61,587 bases of DNA, taken from the NCBI GenBank assembly GCA_016218915.1, contig JACRCQ010000011.1, positions 1-61,587 on the forward strand, in the 5' to 3' direction. The DNA comes from Deltaproteobacteria bacterium (GTDB lineage: Bacteria > Myxococcota_A > Polyangia > Polyangiales > Polyangiaceae). The position numbers and the translations under genes are program-made. The notes beneath the pieces were generated by a model. The model saw nothing but the letters and a program-made list of their open reading frames with translations. It was not told where the DNA came from and made no database searches. Positions 43,603 to 51,890 of this stretch are shown piece after piece (position 1 is the stretch's first letter; the number at the start of each line of letters is the position of its first letter).

Positions 43603-44336
43603 TCCTCGACGTTTTCCTCTACGTTATCTCCGTCGTCGCACCCTCCGACGGCGTCAGGCGGATTGTGCTCCGGCACGGACATGTCGGCCTGGGGATCAGC
43701 CGTGTCCTGATCGCCACCCACGCAGGGTTGACCGTTGGGATCCAAGCCATTGTTGCACTGGATGTCCGGGCCCGGGTCGGTCTCGGCCTTGGCCTCCCCT
43801 TCGTTGTCTCCCTCCTCGCCACCGCCCTCGCAGGTGACCTCCTTGCCATCGTCGTCAGCGCAGGGCGCTCCTGAGCCCTTCACGAAGCCATCGACACACT
43901 CGCCAACTTCGCCGTTGGCCGTCGTGCCGGGAGCGACCTGCCCCGACATGACTACGAACCCTGTGGCGGGAGCACTGTCGAAATGCCTCACATTTCCAAG
44001 TTGAACAACCGCTGCGCCGCCGACGACCCGGAACGTCGTGTCGAGCTTGCCCGAGGTGCGCGGGAAGACCAAGGGCTCTTCAACCGCTGACACGACAGCG
44101 CGAAGCGAATACTTGTGACCTTTCTCGAGGCTCAACGAGAACGCGCCGTCCGCGGCTACCATTGCCTGCAGCTTCGCACCTTTCTCATCGAGCGCAACCA
44201 CGGCGGTGGGCGCCGAGGCGTACGACGAAAGGGCGAACTTCCCCTGAACTGTGGACGTGGTGTCGGTAGTCCCGGTTTTTGCGCACCCGGTTGCCATGAC
44301 CAACACCAGACCTGCCATCATCAAAATGTGTCGCAT
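43599..44336 (-). CDS. Lipoprotein at the head of the cassette C operon
   Basis: A 245-residue protein. AAGGAG seven bases before ATG 44336 decides the start. Lipobox LVMATGC. The first half of the mature protein is one beta-rich domain with a carboxypeptidase-regulatory flavour (TVQGKFALSSYASAPTAVVA; AMVAADGAFSLSLEKGHKYS; LRAVVSAVEEPLVFP). The second half is acidic and low in structure, with paired Cys (GECVDGFVKGSGAPC; CNNGLDPNGQPC) and a Glu/Asp tail that may bind cations. The stop overlaps the next start by 4 nt. Cassettes A and B lack this gene. It could be the surface sensor. Confidence 0.75.
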   Translation of the reverse strand: MRHILMMAGLVLVMATGCAKTGTTDTTSTVQGKFALSSYASAPTAVVALDEKGAKLQAMVAADGAFSLSLEKGHKYSLRAVVSAVEEPLVFPRTSGKLDTTFRVVGGAAVVQLGNVRHFDSAPATGFVVMSGQVAPGTTANGEVGECVDGFVKGSGAPCADDDGKEVTCEGGGEEGDNEGEAKAETDPGPDIQCNNGLDPNGQPCVGGDQDTADPQADMSVPEHNPPDAVGGCDDGDNVEENVEE

Positions 44337-44607
44337 AGAGGATCTCCTTACCGGCGGGAGTTGGCGCCGGGTCGTTCGTGATTGGCCGGCCACAGGCGAT
44401 GCCTTCATGGGCCAAGCCCGATCAGCAGCAATCGCGTCCCGGGCAGAGTCGGTCCCGGGCGCTGCTTCTGGCAACCGGTCCAACGCCTTCGGAACCTTCA
44501 AAATAGTCCGGACCTGCAACCGCCCCGGCCAGCTTCACCGTTTTCGATCCTTTGCCGTTGCTTTGGTTTGAAGGAACGCTGCCCCCAAGACGGAGTACCG
44601 AAGTGCC

Positions 44608-44877
44608 ATGAACCTACCCGCCTCCTACCGTGCGTTCGGCAACGACGCCGCGCTGCTGACCCCACTTGCGCGCGGAGATCCGGCCGTATTGGCACGCCAG
44701 TATCCCCTGCTTGCCGCGATTATCCGCGGCGTCGGCCCAGCAGCGCGAGCCTGCCTTCGGAGCTGTCCCCATGGATTCCGCCGGCGCGACGCTGAGCAGA
44801 TCCTCGCATCGAGCAGGCGAATCGACACATTCGGCGAACCAAGTTTTTCGCCTCGGCCAGGAGAGGTACTCCCATGA
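44608..44877 (+). CDS. Short protein resembling the TPR end of the cassette regulators
   Basis: An 89-residue frame. Its C-terminal half (GPAARACLRSCPHGFRRRDA then EQILAS) matches the last TPR-like helices of the cassette A anti-sigma protein (AREYLHRFPHGLRRREAEQL). There is no zinc finger, membrane segment or FecR domain. The stop overlaps the next start by 4 nt. It may be a truncated copy of a cassette regulator, possibly kept only for coupling; no good ribosome site is visible. Confidence 0.45.
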   Translation: MNLPASYRAFGNDAALLTPLARGDPAVLARQYPLLAAIIRGVGPAARACLRSCPHGFRRRDAEQILASSRRIDTFGEPSFSPRPGEVLP

Positions 44878-45605
44878 CTTTCTCGTCTTTCACCAGGCTG
44901 TTCGCTGCGTTCGGCATCATGCTGGCGATGGCCTGCGGCGCAAGCTCGACTACCCCCTCGACCCCAAACGACGCGGCGACGGACGCGGATCGACCGCAGG
45001 TGCCCGACGCATTGCGTTCCTTCGAATCGAACGCAGAAGGGTGTGGCGAGGCTGCGCGCGCGGGCGATTGGACCAAGGCGCAGGGAATCCTTGATCAGGC
45101 AAACGCCAACTGGGCCAAGGTCAAACCCGATGTGCAGGCGCGCGGTGCGTCCGCTGCCACAGTCAAGATCATCGATGACGCCCTGTCAGCGTTGGCCACC
45201 TCCGTGCCCGGCAAGCTCTCCAGAGAGGCGCAAACCCAGTCCAATTCGATCAGCGAGACCGTCCCGGACTTCTTCGACCTGTATACATTCGCGGTTCCGT
45301 CCGACGCTCTTCGACTCGACGCCGCTTTCCGCCATACGCAAATCGACGGTGAGTTCTCGGACTGGCCGGCGTGCAGTACGGACCTCGCGAACGTCAACAC
45401 CATCTGGAAACGCCTGAAGCCGGCGGTGGACCAGAAGGCACCGACGCGAACGGACGTACCAGGTGCGCAAACCGTCGCGGGTGACATTGATGCGACGTTC
45501 GCCAAAGCGCAGACCGCAATCGGCGCTGCGAATTCGCTCGACACGGTGAATGCGTCGCAGACAGGGCTCGATCTCGTGGATGTCGTTGAGCAGATCTTCG
45601 AGTGA
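44874..45605 (+). CDS. Helical lipoprotein, unknown function
   Basis: A 243-residue protein with lipobox LAMAC. The mature protein is predicted helical. It has two related halves: GDWTKAQGILDQANANWAKV with KPDVQARG, and SDWPACSTDLANVNTIWKRL with KPAVDQKA. The W-x-x-(V/L)-KP spacing recurs, so an internal duplication is likely. It overlaps the short gene upstream (ATGA). No family recognised; perhaps a periplasmic or surface ligand-binding bundle. Confidence 0.7.
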   Translation: MTFSSFTRLFAAFGIMLAMACGASSTTPSTPNDAATDADRPQVPDALRSFESNAEGCGEAARAGDWTKAQGILDQANANWAKVKPDVQARGASAATVKIIDDALSALATSVPGKLSREAQTQSNSISETVPDFFDLYTFAVPSDALRLDAAFRHTQIDGEFSDWPACSTDLANVNTIWKRLKPAVDQKAPTRTDVPGAQTVAGDIDATFAKAQTAIGAANSLDTVNASQTGLDLVDVVEQIFE

Positions 45606-45628
45606 GCCGGACGACGAGGAGGCGATTC

Positions 45629-46273
45629 ATGAGAATCGTAGCATGTGCAGCTCTGGTGGTTGGTCTCTGTGGTTGCGGTGGTTCGGATTCGTCGCCGCCT
45701 GCAACCTCCGCAGGTGGAAGCACCGGATCGGCAGGCAGTGCGGGCTCCGGCGGCAGTGCTGGAGCCCAGACCGGGGGTTCCGGCGGCTCGGCCGGCGGAG
45801 CCGGAAGCTGTGCGGCGGCGTGCACTGGGGAGGCATTGGTCTGCGATCCTGCTGACAGCCAGTGCAAGCCGGACGGCACCACCACGGACATCGGAGCACC
45901 GTGCTCGACATCCGGTGCGGATCCAGCGTGCGGCACGGACGCCAACGCGACCTGCAACGATCAGACGCAGGATGGTTTTCCCGGAGGCTATTGTTCGGTG
46001 GAGCCCTGCACGACGCTGAAGTTGTGTCCGATGGGCAGCTCATGCGCGCATCTCGGAGCGGAATCGATGGCGTGTTTCAAAAACTGCTCCAACGACGCCG
46101 ATTGCCGGGGGCCTGATTACGTCTGCCAGGACGCGACCGGCCTGTGGGTGTCCGGGGCCTCTCACAGCGTCTGCTACTTGAAGACTCTCGCGTGCAACAA
46201 GGATCTGGACTGCCCGACTTCGCACCCGAAATGCGTGCTGCCTGATGCGGCCGGATTGGGAAGTTGTACGTGA
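45629..46273 (+). CDS. Cys-containing lipoprotein with Gly-rich stalk
   Basis: A 214-residue protein. GAGGAGG six bases before ATG 45629 decides the start. Lipobox VGLCGC is followed by a 45-residue Gly/Ala/Ser stalk. The body has about 16 cysteines in loosely repeated pairs (ACTGEALVCDPADSQCKPDG; CFKNCSNDADCRGPDYVCQD; CNKDLDCPTSHPKC), a spacing different from the tandem-unit proteins. It precedes a TonB-fused receptor gene by about 70 bases. Predicted surface protein; function unknown. Confidence 0.75.
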   Translation: MRIVACAALVVGLCGCGGSDSSPPATSAGGSTGSAGSAGSGGSAGAQTGGSGGSAGGAGSCAAACTGEALVCDPADSQCKPDGTTTDIGAPCSTSGADPACGTDANATCNDQTQDGFPGGYCSVEPCTTLKLCPMGSSCAHLGAESMACFKNCSNDADCRGPDYVCQDATGLWVSGASHSVCYLKTLACNKDLDCPTSHPKCVLPDAAGLGSCT

Positions 46274-46344
46274 TATCAGACATGCTTGCGATTAGCCCCC
46301 TCGCGGAACACCGACGCAGGAGCTCCCATCGCCTGAAACCCCGC

Positions 46345-48855
46345 ATGCGAACCAGTCTGCTGTTGGGTGCCGGGCTGGTCCTGGCTCTGGCCACCCTCCA
46401 CCCGACGCAAGCCACGGCTCAGCAACCCGAATCCGGAATCACGCCCCCTGTGGTGAAGTCCCAGGTCGCCGCAGCGTTGCCTGCGGGCCAATCACCCGCG
46501 CAGGACGAAGAAGCGATCCTCGCGGTGCTGGTGGACGCGACAGGGCATGTGACCTCCGCACAGGTCGTACAATCCGCGGGCAAGGTTGAAGACGAAGCCG
46601 CCAGGGTGGCGGCACTTCAATGGGTATTCCTCCCGGCCGTTCGCGACGGAAGGCCCGTTCCAAGCAAGGTCCGACTTTCCTTCCACTTCCCTGCTGCCAG
46701 TGCTGCGCCGACGCCCCCGGTCGTTAAGGCCACCGCTGGCCCAAAGTCCCAGTCTCCGGTGTTGGCTAGCGACGTCGCCAAGCCCGCTGAGACGGAGTCG
46801 TCGCGTGTCACAATCGTAGGACACGCCAGACCGCCGAGCCGAGGAGCATCGGACTTTCATTTCCGCATCGGCGCACTGAGCCTGGTGCCCCGCGCGAACG
46901 CCTCGGAGTTGCTGAAGCTCGCACCGGGCATTCTGCTGTCCAACACGGGGGGTGATGGCCACCCCGAACAGGTGTTTCTGAGAGGGTTCGACGCTCGCGA
47001 AGGGCAGGATATCGAATTCACCGTGGGAGGCGTTCCGATCAACGAGGCAGGCAACCCGCACGGCAACGGCGTATCTGACACGCACTTCATCATCCCCGAG
47101 CTCGTGCACTCGTTGCGCGTCGTTGAAGGTCCCTTCGATCCGCGCCAGGGGAACTTCGCGGTTGCCGGAAGCGCGGACTACGAGCTCGGCCTTGATCAAC
47201 GCGGAGCCTCGGCTCGTTACACGATTGGCTCGTTCAACACCCAACGGCTCGTGCTGCTATGGGGGCCCGAGCAGGCTCCAACCGGGACGTTCGCCGGCGC
47301 TGAGATTTTCAGCACGGACGGTTTCGGGCAGAATCGCGACGCGCGACGCGCCACGATGATGGGCCAGTACGAAGGCAGGCTGGGGGACCGCGGCTCCTGG
47401 CGAGTGACCGCACAAGGATACTCGGCTCATTATCATAGTGCCGGACTGCTGAGAGAGGACGACTACCGGTCAGGCCGCAAGGGATTCTACGACACGTACG
47501 ACCCCAGGCAAGGTGGCGATTCGTCGCGGTTCTCGCTCGCTGCCGAGGTCGAGGACCGGTGGGGGGACACGGTGCTCAAGCAGTCCGCGTTCTTCATCGA
47601 CCGCAGCATGCGGTTGCAGGAGAACTTCACGGGGTTCCTGCTAGATCCGCAACTTCCCTCCCAGTCTTTGCACGGACAGCGGGGAGATCTGCTCGACCTC
47701 GATGTCAGCGAGAACACCCTGGGCGCGCGCGGGATGGTGCGGCACCGCGCGTCGCTCCTGGGGCAGGTCCAGGCTCTGGAGCTCGGGTACTTCGCCCGCA
47801 CGGACCATGTCGATGGCACCCAGCACCGGATCGAAAACCTGACAGGAACACCCTATCGCCTTCAAAACAGCCTTGAATCGCGCATGGTCGATCTGGGGTT
47901 GTACGCTGATGCCAATGTCGCGATGGGAAGATACGTGCGGCTGACCGGCGGCATTCGCACGGACCTGCTTACTTTCGATGTGCTCAACCGTTGCCCCGCA
48001 GTCGCCGGTTCGGGTCCGGATGCGGGTTGCGATCCTCAGGCTTCCCAAGGCCAGTCCCAGGCTGTACGACGAGCGTCCACGGCAAGCTCTGCTCTGCTGC
48101 CGCGCGCGTCGCTGATCCTCGGACCGTTCGACCACTTCTCCTTCAACGCGAGCTATGGTGAGGGAATCCGGTCCATCGATCCGATCTACGTGAGCCAGGA
48201 CGCAGCGACGCCGTTTGCATCGATTCGAGCTTACGAGGGAGCCGCCGCGTACGCGGGCAGCCTCGGCCCCTACGGCCTTGTGGTCCGGTCCGTGTTCTTC
48301 CAGACCCGCGTGGACCGGGATCTGGTGTTCAGCGAGGTTGCGGGACGGGGAGTCCTCGGTGGCGCCACGACGCGCACAGGGTGGATGGGAGCGGCGCGGT
48401 TGAACGGGTCCTGGTTCGACCAGGCGGCGCACGTGACGGCGGTCAAGGCGACGTTCGACGACACGCACCATCTCGTGCCGTATGTTCCCCAGGTCGTTGT
48501 TCGGTCCGACTCCGTGATCAAGGGAGACCTTCCCTTGCGAATCGGCGGACGCAAGGTAAGGGGCGCCATCGGCGCGGGTGTGAGCTTCGTGGGGGCGCGT
48601 CCCCTGCCGTACGGCGAGCGCGGCGACAGGGTGCTGGCTCTCGACGCATCCGGCGTGTTGTCGTGGCGGATGGTCGAGCTGGGTCTCATCGGCACCAACC
48701 TCACGGATCAGATGTTTCGTCTTGGGGAGTACAACTACGTTTCCGACTTCCACAGCCAAGGTGAGCCCACGCGTGTGCCATCCAGACACTTTTCGGCGGG
48801 GGCGCCGCGCGCAGTGTTCTTGACGGTCGCGCTTCGCCTGGGAGACGAATCATGA
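46345..48855 (+). CDS. TonB-dependent receptor with N-terminal TonB domain (second copy)
   Basis: An 836-residue protein. The start at ATG 46345 directly precedes a signal peptide (MRTSLLLGAGLVLALATLHP); ATG 46282 and TTG 46264 are alternatives. Residues about 31-116 are a TonB C-terminal-type domain (AILAVLVDATGHVTSAQVVQ; LQWVFLPAVRDGRPVPSKV). The plug follows at about 155-265 (GHPEQVFLRGFDAREGQDIE; GNFAVAGSADYELG), then the barrel, ending with strand motifs (FLTVALRLGDES). Same fused architecture as the protein at 33280, but with different plug and barrel, so probably a different substrate. The stop overlaps the next start (ATGA). Confidence 0.85.
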   Translation: MRTSLLLGAGLVLALATLHPTQATAQQPESGITPPVVKSQVAAALPAGQSPAQDEEAILAVLVDATGHVTSAQVVQSAGKVEDEAARVAALQWVFLPAVRDGRPVPSKVRLSFHFPAASAAPTPPVVKATAGPKSQSPVLASDVAKPAETESSRVTIVGHARPPSRGASDFHFRIGALSLVPRANASELLKLAPGILLSNTGGDGHPEQVFLRGFDAREGQDIEFTVGGVPINEAGNPHGNGVSDTHFIIPELVHSLRVVEGPFDPRQGNFAVAGSADYELGLDQRGASARYTIGSFNTQRLVLLWGPEQAPTGTFAGAEIFSTDGFGQNRDARRATMMGQYEGRLGDRGSWRVTAQGYSAHYHSAGLLREDDYRSGRKGFYDTYDPRQGGDSSRFSLAAEVEDRWGDTVLKQSAFFIDRSMRLQENFTGFLLDPQLPSQSLHGQRGDLLDLDVSENTLGARGMVRHRASLLGQVQALELGYFARTDHVDGTQHRIENLTGTPYRLQNSLESRMVDLGLYADANVAMGRYVRLTGGIRTDLLTFDVLNRCPAVAGSGPDAGCDPQASQGQSQAVRRASTASSALLPRASLILGPFDHFSFNASYGEGIRSIDPIYVSQDAATPFASIRAYEGAAAYAGSLGPYGLVVRSVFFQTRVDRDLVFSEVAGRGVLGGATTRTGWMGAARLNGSWFDQAAHVTAVKATFDDTHHLVPYVPQVVVRSDSVIKGDLPLRIGGRKVRGAIGAGVSFVGARPLPYGERGDRVLALDASGVLSWRMVELGLIGTNLTDQMFRLGEYNYVSDFHSQGEPTRVPSRHFSAGAPRAVFLTVALRLGDES

Positions 48856-49640
48856 TGCCCCGCGCGTTGCTTGCAGCGTTCTCCAGCCTGCTCCCAGCAT
48901 GCTCGGGCGCGACCGAAGGCAGGCTCGTTACCTTCAGCGCCGCCGCTGCCGGCCCCGCGGATGCGGTGCAAGGGCAACCGTACGAGCTGACCAGCGGACG
49001 TGGCTATCACGTGGTCCTGACCCGCGCGCGGTTGCACATCGGGGCAGCCTATCTGAACCAGAGCGCGCCGAGCGCCGCGGCTCCATCGCAACCGTGCGAG
49101 CTTCCGGGCGCCTACGTGGCCCAGATCCTGACCGGGGTGGATGTCGATGTCCTGTCGCCCCTCCCCCAGCCGTTCGGCTCACCTGGGTCGGGCATTGCGT
49201 CGCACGCAGTCGCGGCCGAGATCGTGCTGACGGGTGGGGATCTCAACGCGATTGACGACCCCACCATCATACTCGACGTCGCCGGGACAGCATCCAAGCA
49301 GGGGACTTATTATCCCTTCGACGGTATCGTGACCATCGGACGCAATCGATTGCAGCCTTCCACGGATCCTGCGGCGCCAGGGGCTGAACCGCCTTGTCGC
49401 AGGAGAATCGCTGCGCCAGTCGCTGTGGACATTACACCCGCGGACGGTGGACGGCTGGTCGTGCGAGTTGATCCGCGCGGGTGGTTCGCCAATGTCGATT
49501 TCGCACAACTCCGGAAGGTTTCTGATAAGCCGCCGCAGTATCGATTCGACGACAACTCCGAAACGCAACCGAACCTGAACCTGTACACCGGCCTGACATC
49601 CCGGGACGGTGTGTATGGATTTACCTGGGAGGGCCCCTGA
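48852..49640 (+). CDS. Receptor-partner lipoprotein 1 (MbnP-like)
   Basis: A 262-residue protein coupled to the receptor (4-nt overlap). Short signal peptide ending LLPAC. It is beta-rich (GYHVVLTRARLHIGAAYLN; AVAAEIVLTGGDLNAIDDP; GTASKQGTYYPFDGIVTIGR). The layout, a small exported protein just behind an outer-membrane receptor, recalls MbnP-type partners in metal-chelate uptake. That comparison is from genomic context and general look only. A late motif, VRVDPRGWFANVDFAQL, is a possible conserved core. Confidence 0.65.
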   Translation: MMPRALLAAFSSLLPACSGATEGRLVTFSAAAAGPADAVQGQPYELTSGRGYHVVLTRARLHIGAAYLNQSAPSAAAPSQPCELPGAYVAQILTGVDVDVLSPLPQPFGSPGSGIASHAVAAEIVLTGGDLNAIDDPTIILDVAGTASKQGTYYPFDGIVTIGRNRLQPSTDPAAPGAEPPCRRRIAAPVAVDITPADGGRLVVRVDPRGWFANVDFAQLRKVSDKPPQYRFDDNSETQPNLNLYTGLTSRDGVYGFTWEGP

Positions 49641-49641
49641 C

Positions 49642-50832
49642 ATGGTGCATTCGCGTCGTTGGTTTGCCTCGATCGCGGGGGTGCTGTCGCAGTGCGCGCT
49701 TGGTTGTGGCGCCGACGCTGGGACAGTCCCTGGGACTGCGGGCACCGGGGGATCGCCGCCGGTCGTGGATCCCGGCTCTCTCGTGATGAGCGCATCGGGG
49801 CAAGCACCGGCCGTGCAAGGCTACGCATTTCCCTCGACGTCCTCTTTGGATGGCCAGTTCGTAGATGGCTGGGAGATGACGTTCTCCCGCGTGCTGATCA
49901 CCTTTGCGAACCTCTCCGTGTCGTTGAATCCAGATCGTTCGCCCCAGGATCAGTCGCAGACCGACGGGGCGCTGGCCAACGTGCCCGGGCCCTTCGCCGT
50001 GGACCTTCATCAGGGAGGACCGAATCCGGGGCACACCGGTGGAAAGGCGATCGACCTTGCGCTCTTCGCTGCGGAAGACGGTCAAGTGGATTTCAATCCG
50101 GAGCTTCGCTACGGGATCGGTTTCGACGTGGTCGCGGCCTCGCCCTTGGCGGCGTACATGAACTTGGATGGTGACGCACAGGCGGACTACCAGGAGATGA
50201 TCGCCAAGGGGTACACGGTGCTGTATGTCGGTACGGCGAGATTCAAGGGCACCCAGTGCACCAGTTCCAACCCGGCCTACGACTTCACCAGACTGCCCTC
50301 CAGCGTCAACTTCCGATTCGGGTTCCGCGCCCCGGCTTCGTTCATCAACTGCCAGAACCCGGACAACGATCCCGCACAGGCATTCCCTCATGAGAAACAT
50401 CAGCGAGGCATCCAGGTCAAGAACAACATGGTCGTGCGCGGGCAGGCTACCGTGCACTTGCTCACTGCCTTCGCGGACAGCGCGTTGCATGACGCTCCCG
50501 CTCACTTCGATCCGATCGCTGCCCAGTACTTGGGACTGCCGGAAGGCGGTTTCACCGCCACCCTCGAGGACCTCGCCGGCGTCGACTTCACGTCGTTCAG
50601 CGACCGCGAAGGAAAGCCGCTTCCCTGGCGCACGTGCACGTTCTCGTATTCCCCACCCAGCAGCGGCGCCGTCTCTTACGACGCGCAAAGCATCGCCGTG
50701 AATCCTTCCGCAACACCCGATCAAGCCCTGCGCGGATTCGGCGACTACATGACCTACCTCCTTGCGAGCCAGGTGTTTCTCAACGGCGACGGTGTGTGCT
50801 ACGTGCGCCGAAACTACCCCTCGCCGAGTTGA
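49642..50832 (+). CDS. Receptor-partner lipoprotein 2
   Basis: A 396-residue protein; GGGAGGG seven bases before ATG 49642. Signal peptide with lipobox CALGC. The mature protein is beta-rich with WEMTFSRVLITFANLSVSLN, NPELRYGIGFDVVAASPLAA and NFRFGFRAPASFINCQNPDN. It contains a His cluster (FPHEKHQRGIQ; LHDAPAHFD) and DLDGDAQADYQ-like acidic stretches (NLDGDAQADY) that could bind metal. It starts one base after the previous stop, so the receptor and two lipoproteins form one operon. Unknown ligand; metal or metal-chelate handling is a guess. Confidence 0.7.
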   Translation: MVHSRRWFASIAGVLSQCALGCGADAGTVPGTAGTGGSPPVVDPGSLVMSASGQAPAVQGYAFPSTSSLDGQFVDGWEMTFSRVLITFANLSVSLNPDRSPQDQSQTDGALANVPGPFAVDLHQGGPNPGHTGGKAIDLALFAAEDGQVDFNPELRYGIGFDVVAASPLAAYMNLDGDAQADYQEMIAKGYTVLYVGTARFKGTQCTSSNPAYDFTRLPSSVNFRFGFRAPASFINCQNPDNDPAQAFPHEKHQRGIQVKNNMVVRGQATVHLLTAFADSALHDAPAHFDPIAAQYLGLPEGGFTATLEDLAGVDFTSFSDREGKPLPWRTCTFSYSPPSSGAVSYDAQSIAVNPSATPDQALRGFGDYMTYLLASQVFLNGDGVCYVRRNYPSPS

Positions 50833-50993
50833 AGATGGCAAGGAGCGAGTGGAGTGCTCGAGGCGGTTAAAGTTGTGGCTCCCAAACTCCCCGTCCGGCC
50901 GGCGGCGACAGTTGCGTTCGGCTCGGTCTCCCGAACCGGCGCCACCGGGGGGTGTGCGGCAGCGCAAAGCACGCACGAATCCGAAATCAAGAT

Positions 50994-51890
50994 TCACATT
51001 GCTTCTACGTGGAGAACGAGTTGGGGGACCTCGGGTTTGCCGGAACCGAGAGACCATCCGTAGTTGGCGCCCGGAAGTCTCGCGAGCGGCGCCTGCCACG
51101 TGAGCTTGCCTCCCCAAATGAGGTCGTTGGCCGTGCCGTCATCGTAGTCTTTCACATTCAATTCCAGTGCGCCGCCCGTGAAGTCCGATTCCCCGAGCCC
51201 GTCAAAGGCGAAGTTGGGATCAATCAGGCCGATGTCGCATTTGTTCGAGTCCGTGCAGTAGCTGGAGCATTTGCCCGTGTGCCCCGGGAGATAGAAACAA
51301 ACGAATGGGTCGCACGCGTCAAGGACGTCGCAGGCAAAATTCACCTCGACGACCCCTACTCGTATTCGGAGAGTAGCGTTCGGACTCCACCTGGCGCTGT
51401 TGCAGGAACCAGCGTCGCAGAGCGCATAGTAGTCGCAGGTTGAGCACGTCTGTCCCCCGTTGCCGCACGCATTCCAGTCCTGCTCGGCTGGTTGATAGCA
51501 CTTGCTTCCCTGGCAGCAACCGTTCGGACACGTCTGCGACGAGCAGATTCCGGTGTCGACTTTGCAGACGCCGGACGCGCAAGTGTAGCCGGGGTCGCAA
51601 GCCTTGCAGTCACTGCCATTGTCGCCGCACGTGCTCGCGGTTTGGCTCCCCAACGAGACGCAGCCATCGCCCTTGCAGCACCCCTGACAGGTCGAGCTGC
51701 AGCTGGGTGCTCCTCCCGTTCCTCCGGACCCGGTATTCCCGCTTCCCCCGTTGGCACCACTCCCGCCGTTGCCTCCCATCCCGGCGCCGCCACCCGCGCC
51801 TCCGCCCGCCCCGCAACCATTGCTCGTCGCGCATTCGAGGAAGGACTGGGAAGGCTCGCCAGCGGGATCGTAGTAGCTGCAGCACCCCAC
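50994..51890 (-). CDS. Cys-rich protein with C-terminal C2-like domain, likely the 3' part of a frameshifted gene
   Basis: A 298-residue frame starting at GTG 51890 (reads MGCCSYYDPAGEP). The same frame stays open upstream to about 52060 with Cys-rich-looking text (DGRCSVNGLCGTNQPTPDGY) but no start codon or signal peptide. After a Gly-rich linker come Cys units (CQGCCKGDGCVSLG; CPNGCCQGSKC). The last 125 residues resemble a C2 domain: LRIRVGVVEVNFACDVLDAC, DPFVCFYLPGHTG, LELNVKDYDDGTANDLIWGG, with Asp residues where C2 domains bind calcium. It overlaps the TPR/PEGA frame in a different phase, so the two are probably one gene, or two genes with a lost boundary. Confidence 0.65.
   Translation of the reverse strand: MGCCSYYDPAGEPSQSFLECATSNGCGAGGGAGGGAGMGGNGGSGANGGSGNTGSGGTGGAPSCSSTCQGCCKGDGCVSLGSQTASTCGDNGSDCKACDPGYTCASGVCKVDTGICSSQTCPNGCCQGSKCYQPAEQDWNACGNGGQTCSTCDYYALCDAGSCNSARWSPNATLRIRVGVVEVNFACDVLDACDPFVCFYLPGHTGKCSSYCTDSNKCDIGLIDPNFAFDGLGESDFTGGALELNVKDYDDGTANDLIWGGKLTWQAPLARLPGANYGWSLGSGKPEVPQLVLHVEAM

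Noticed and set aside
46492..47244. Minus-strand frame of 250 residues inside the second receptor gene
   Set aside because: It opposes the plug-coding region of a clear receptor and has no motif or ribosome site.
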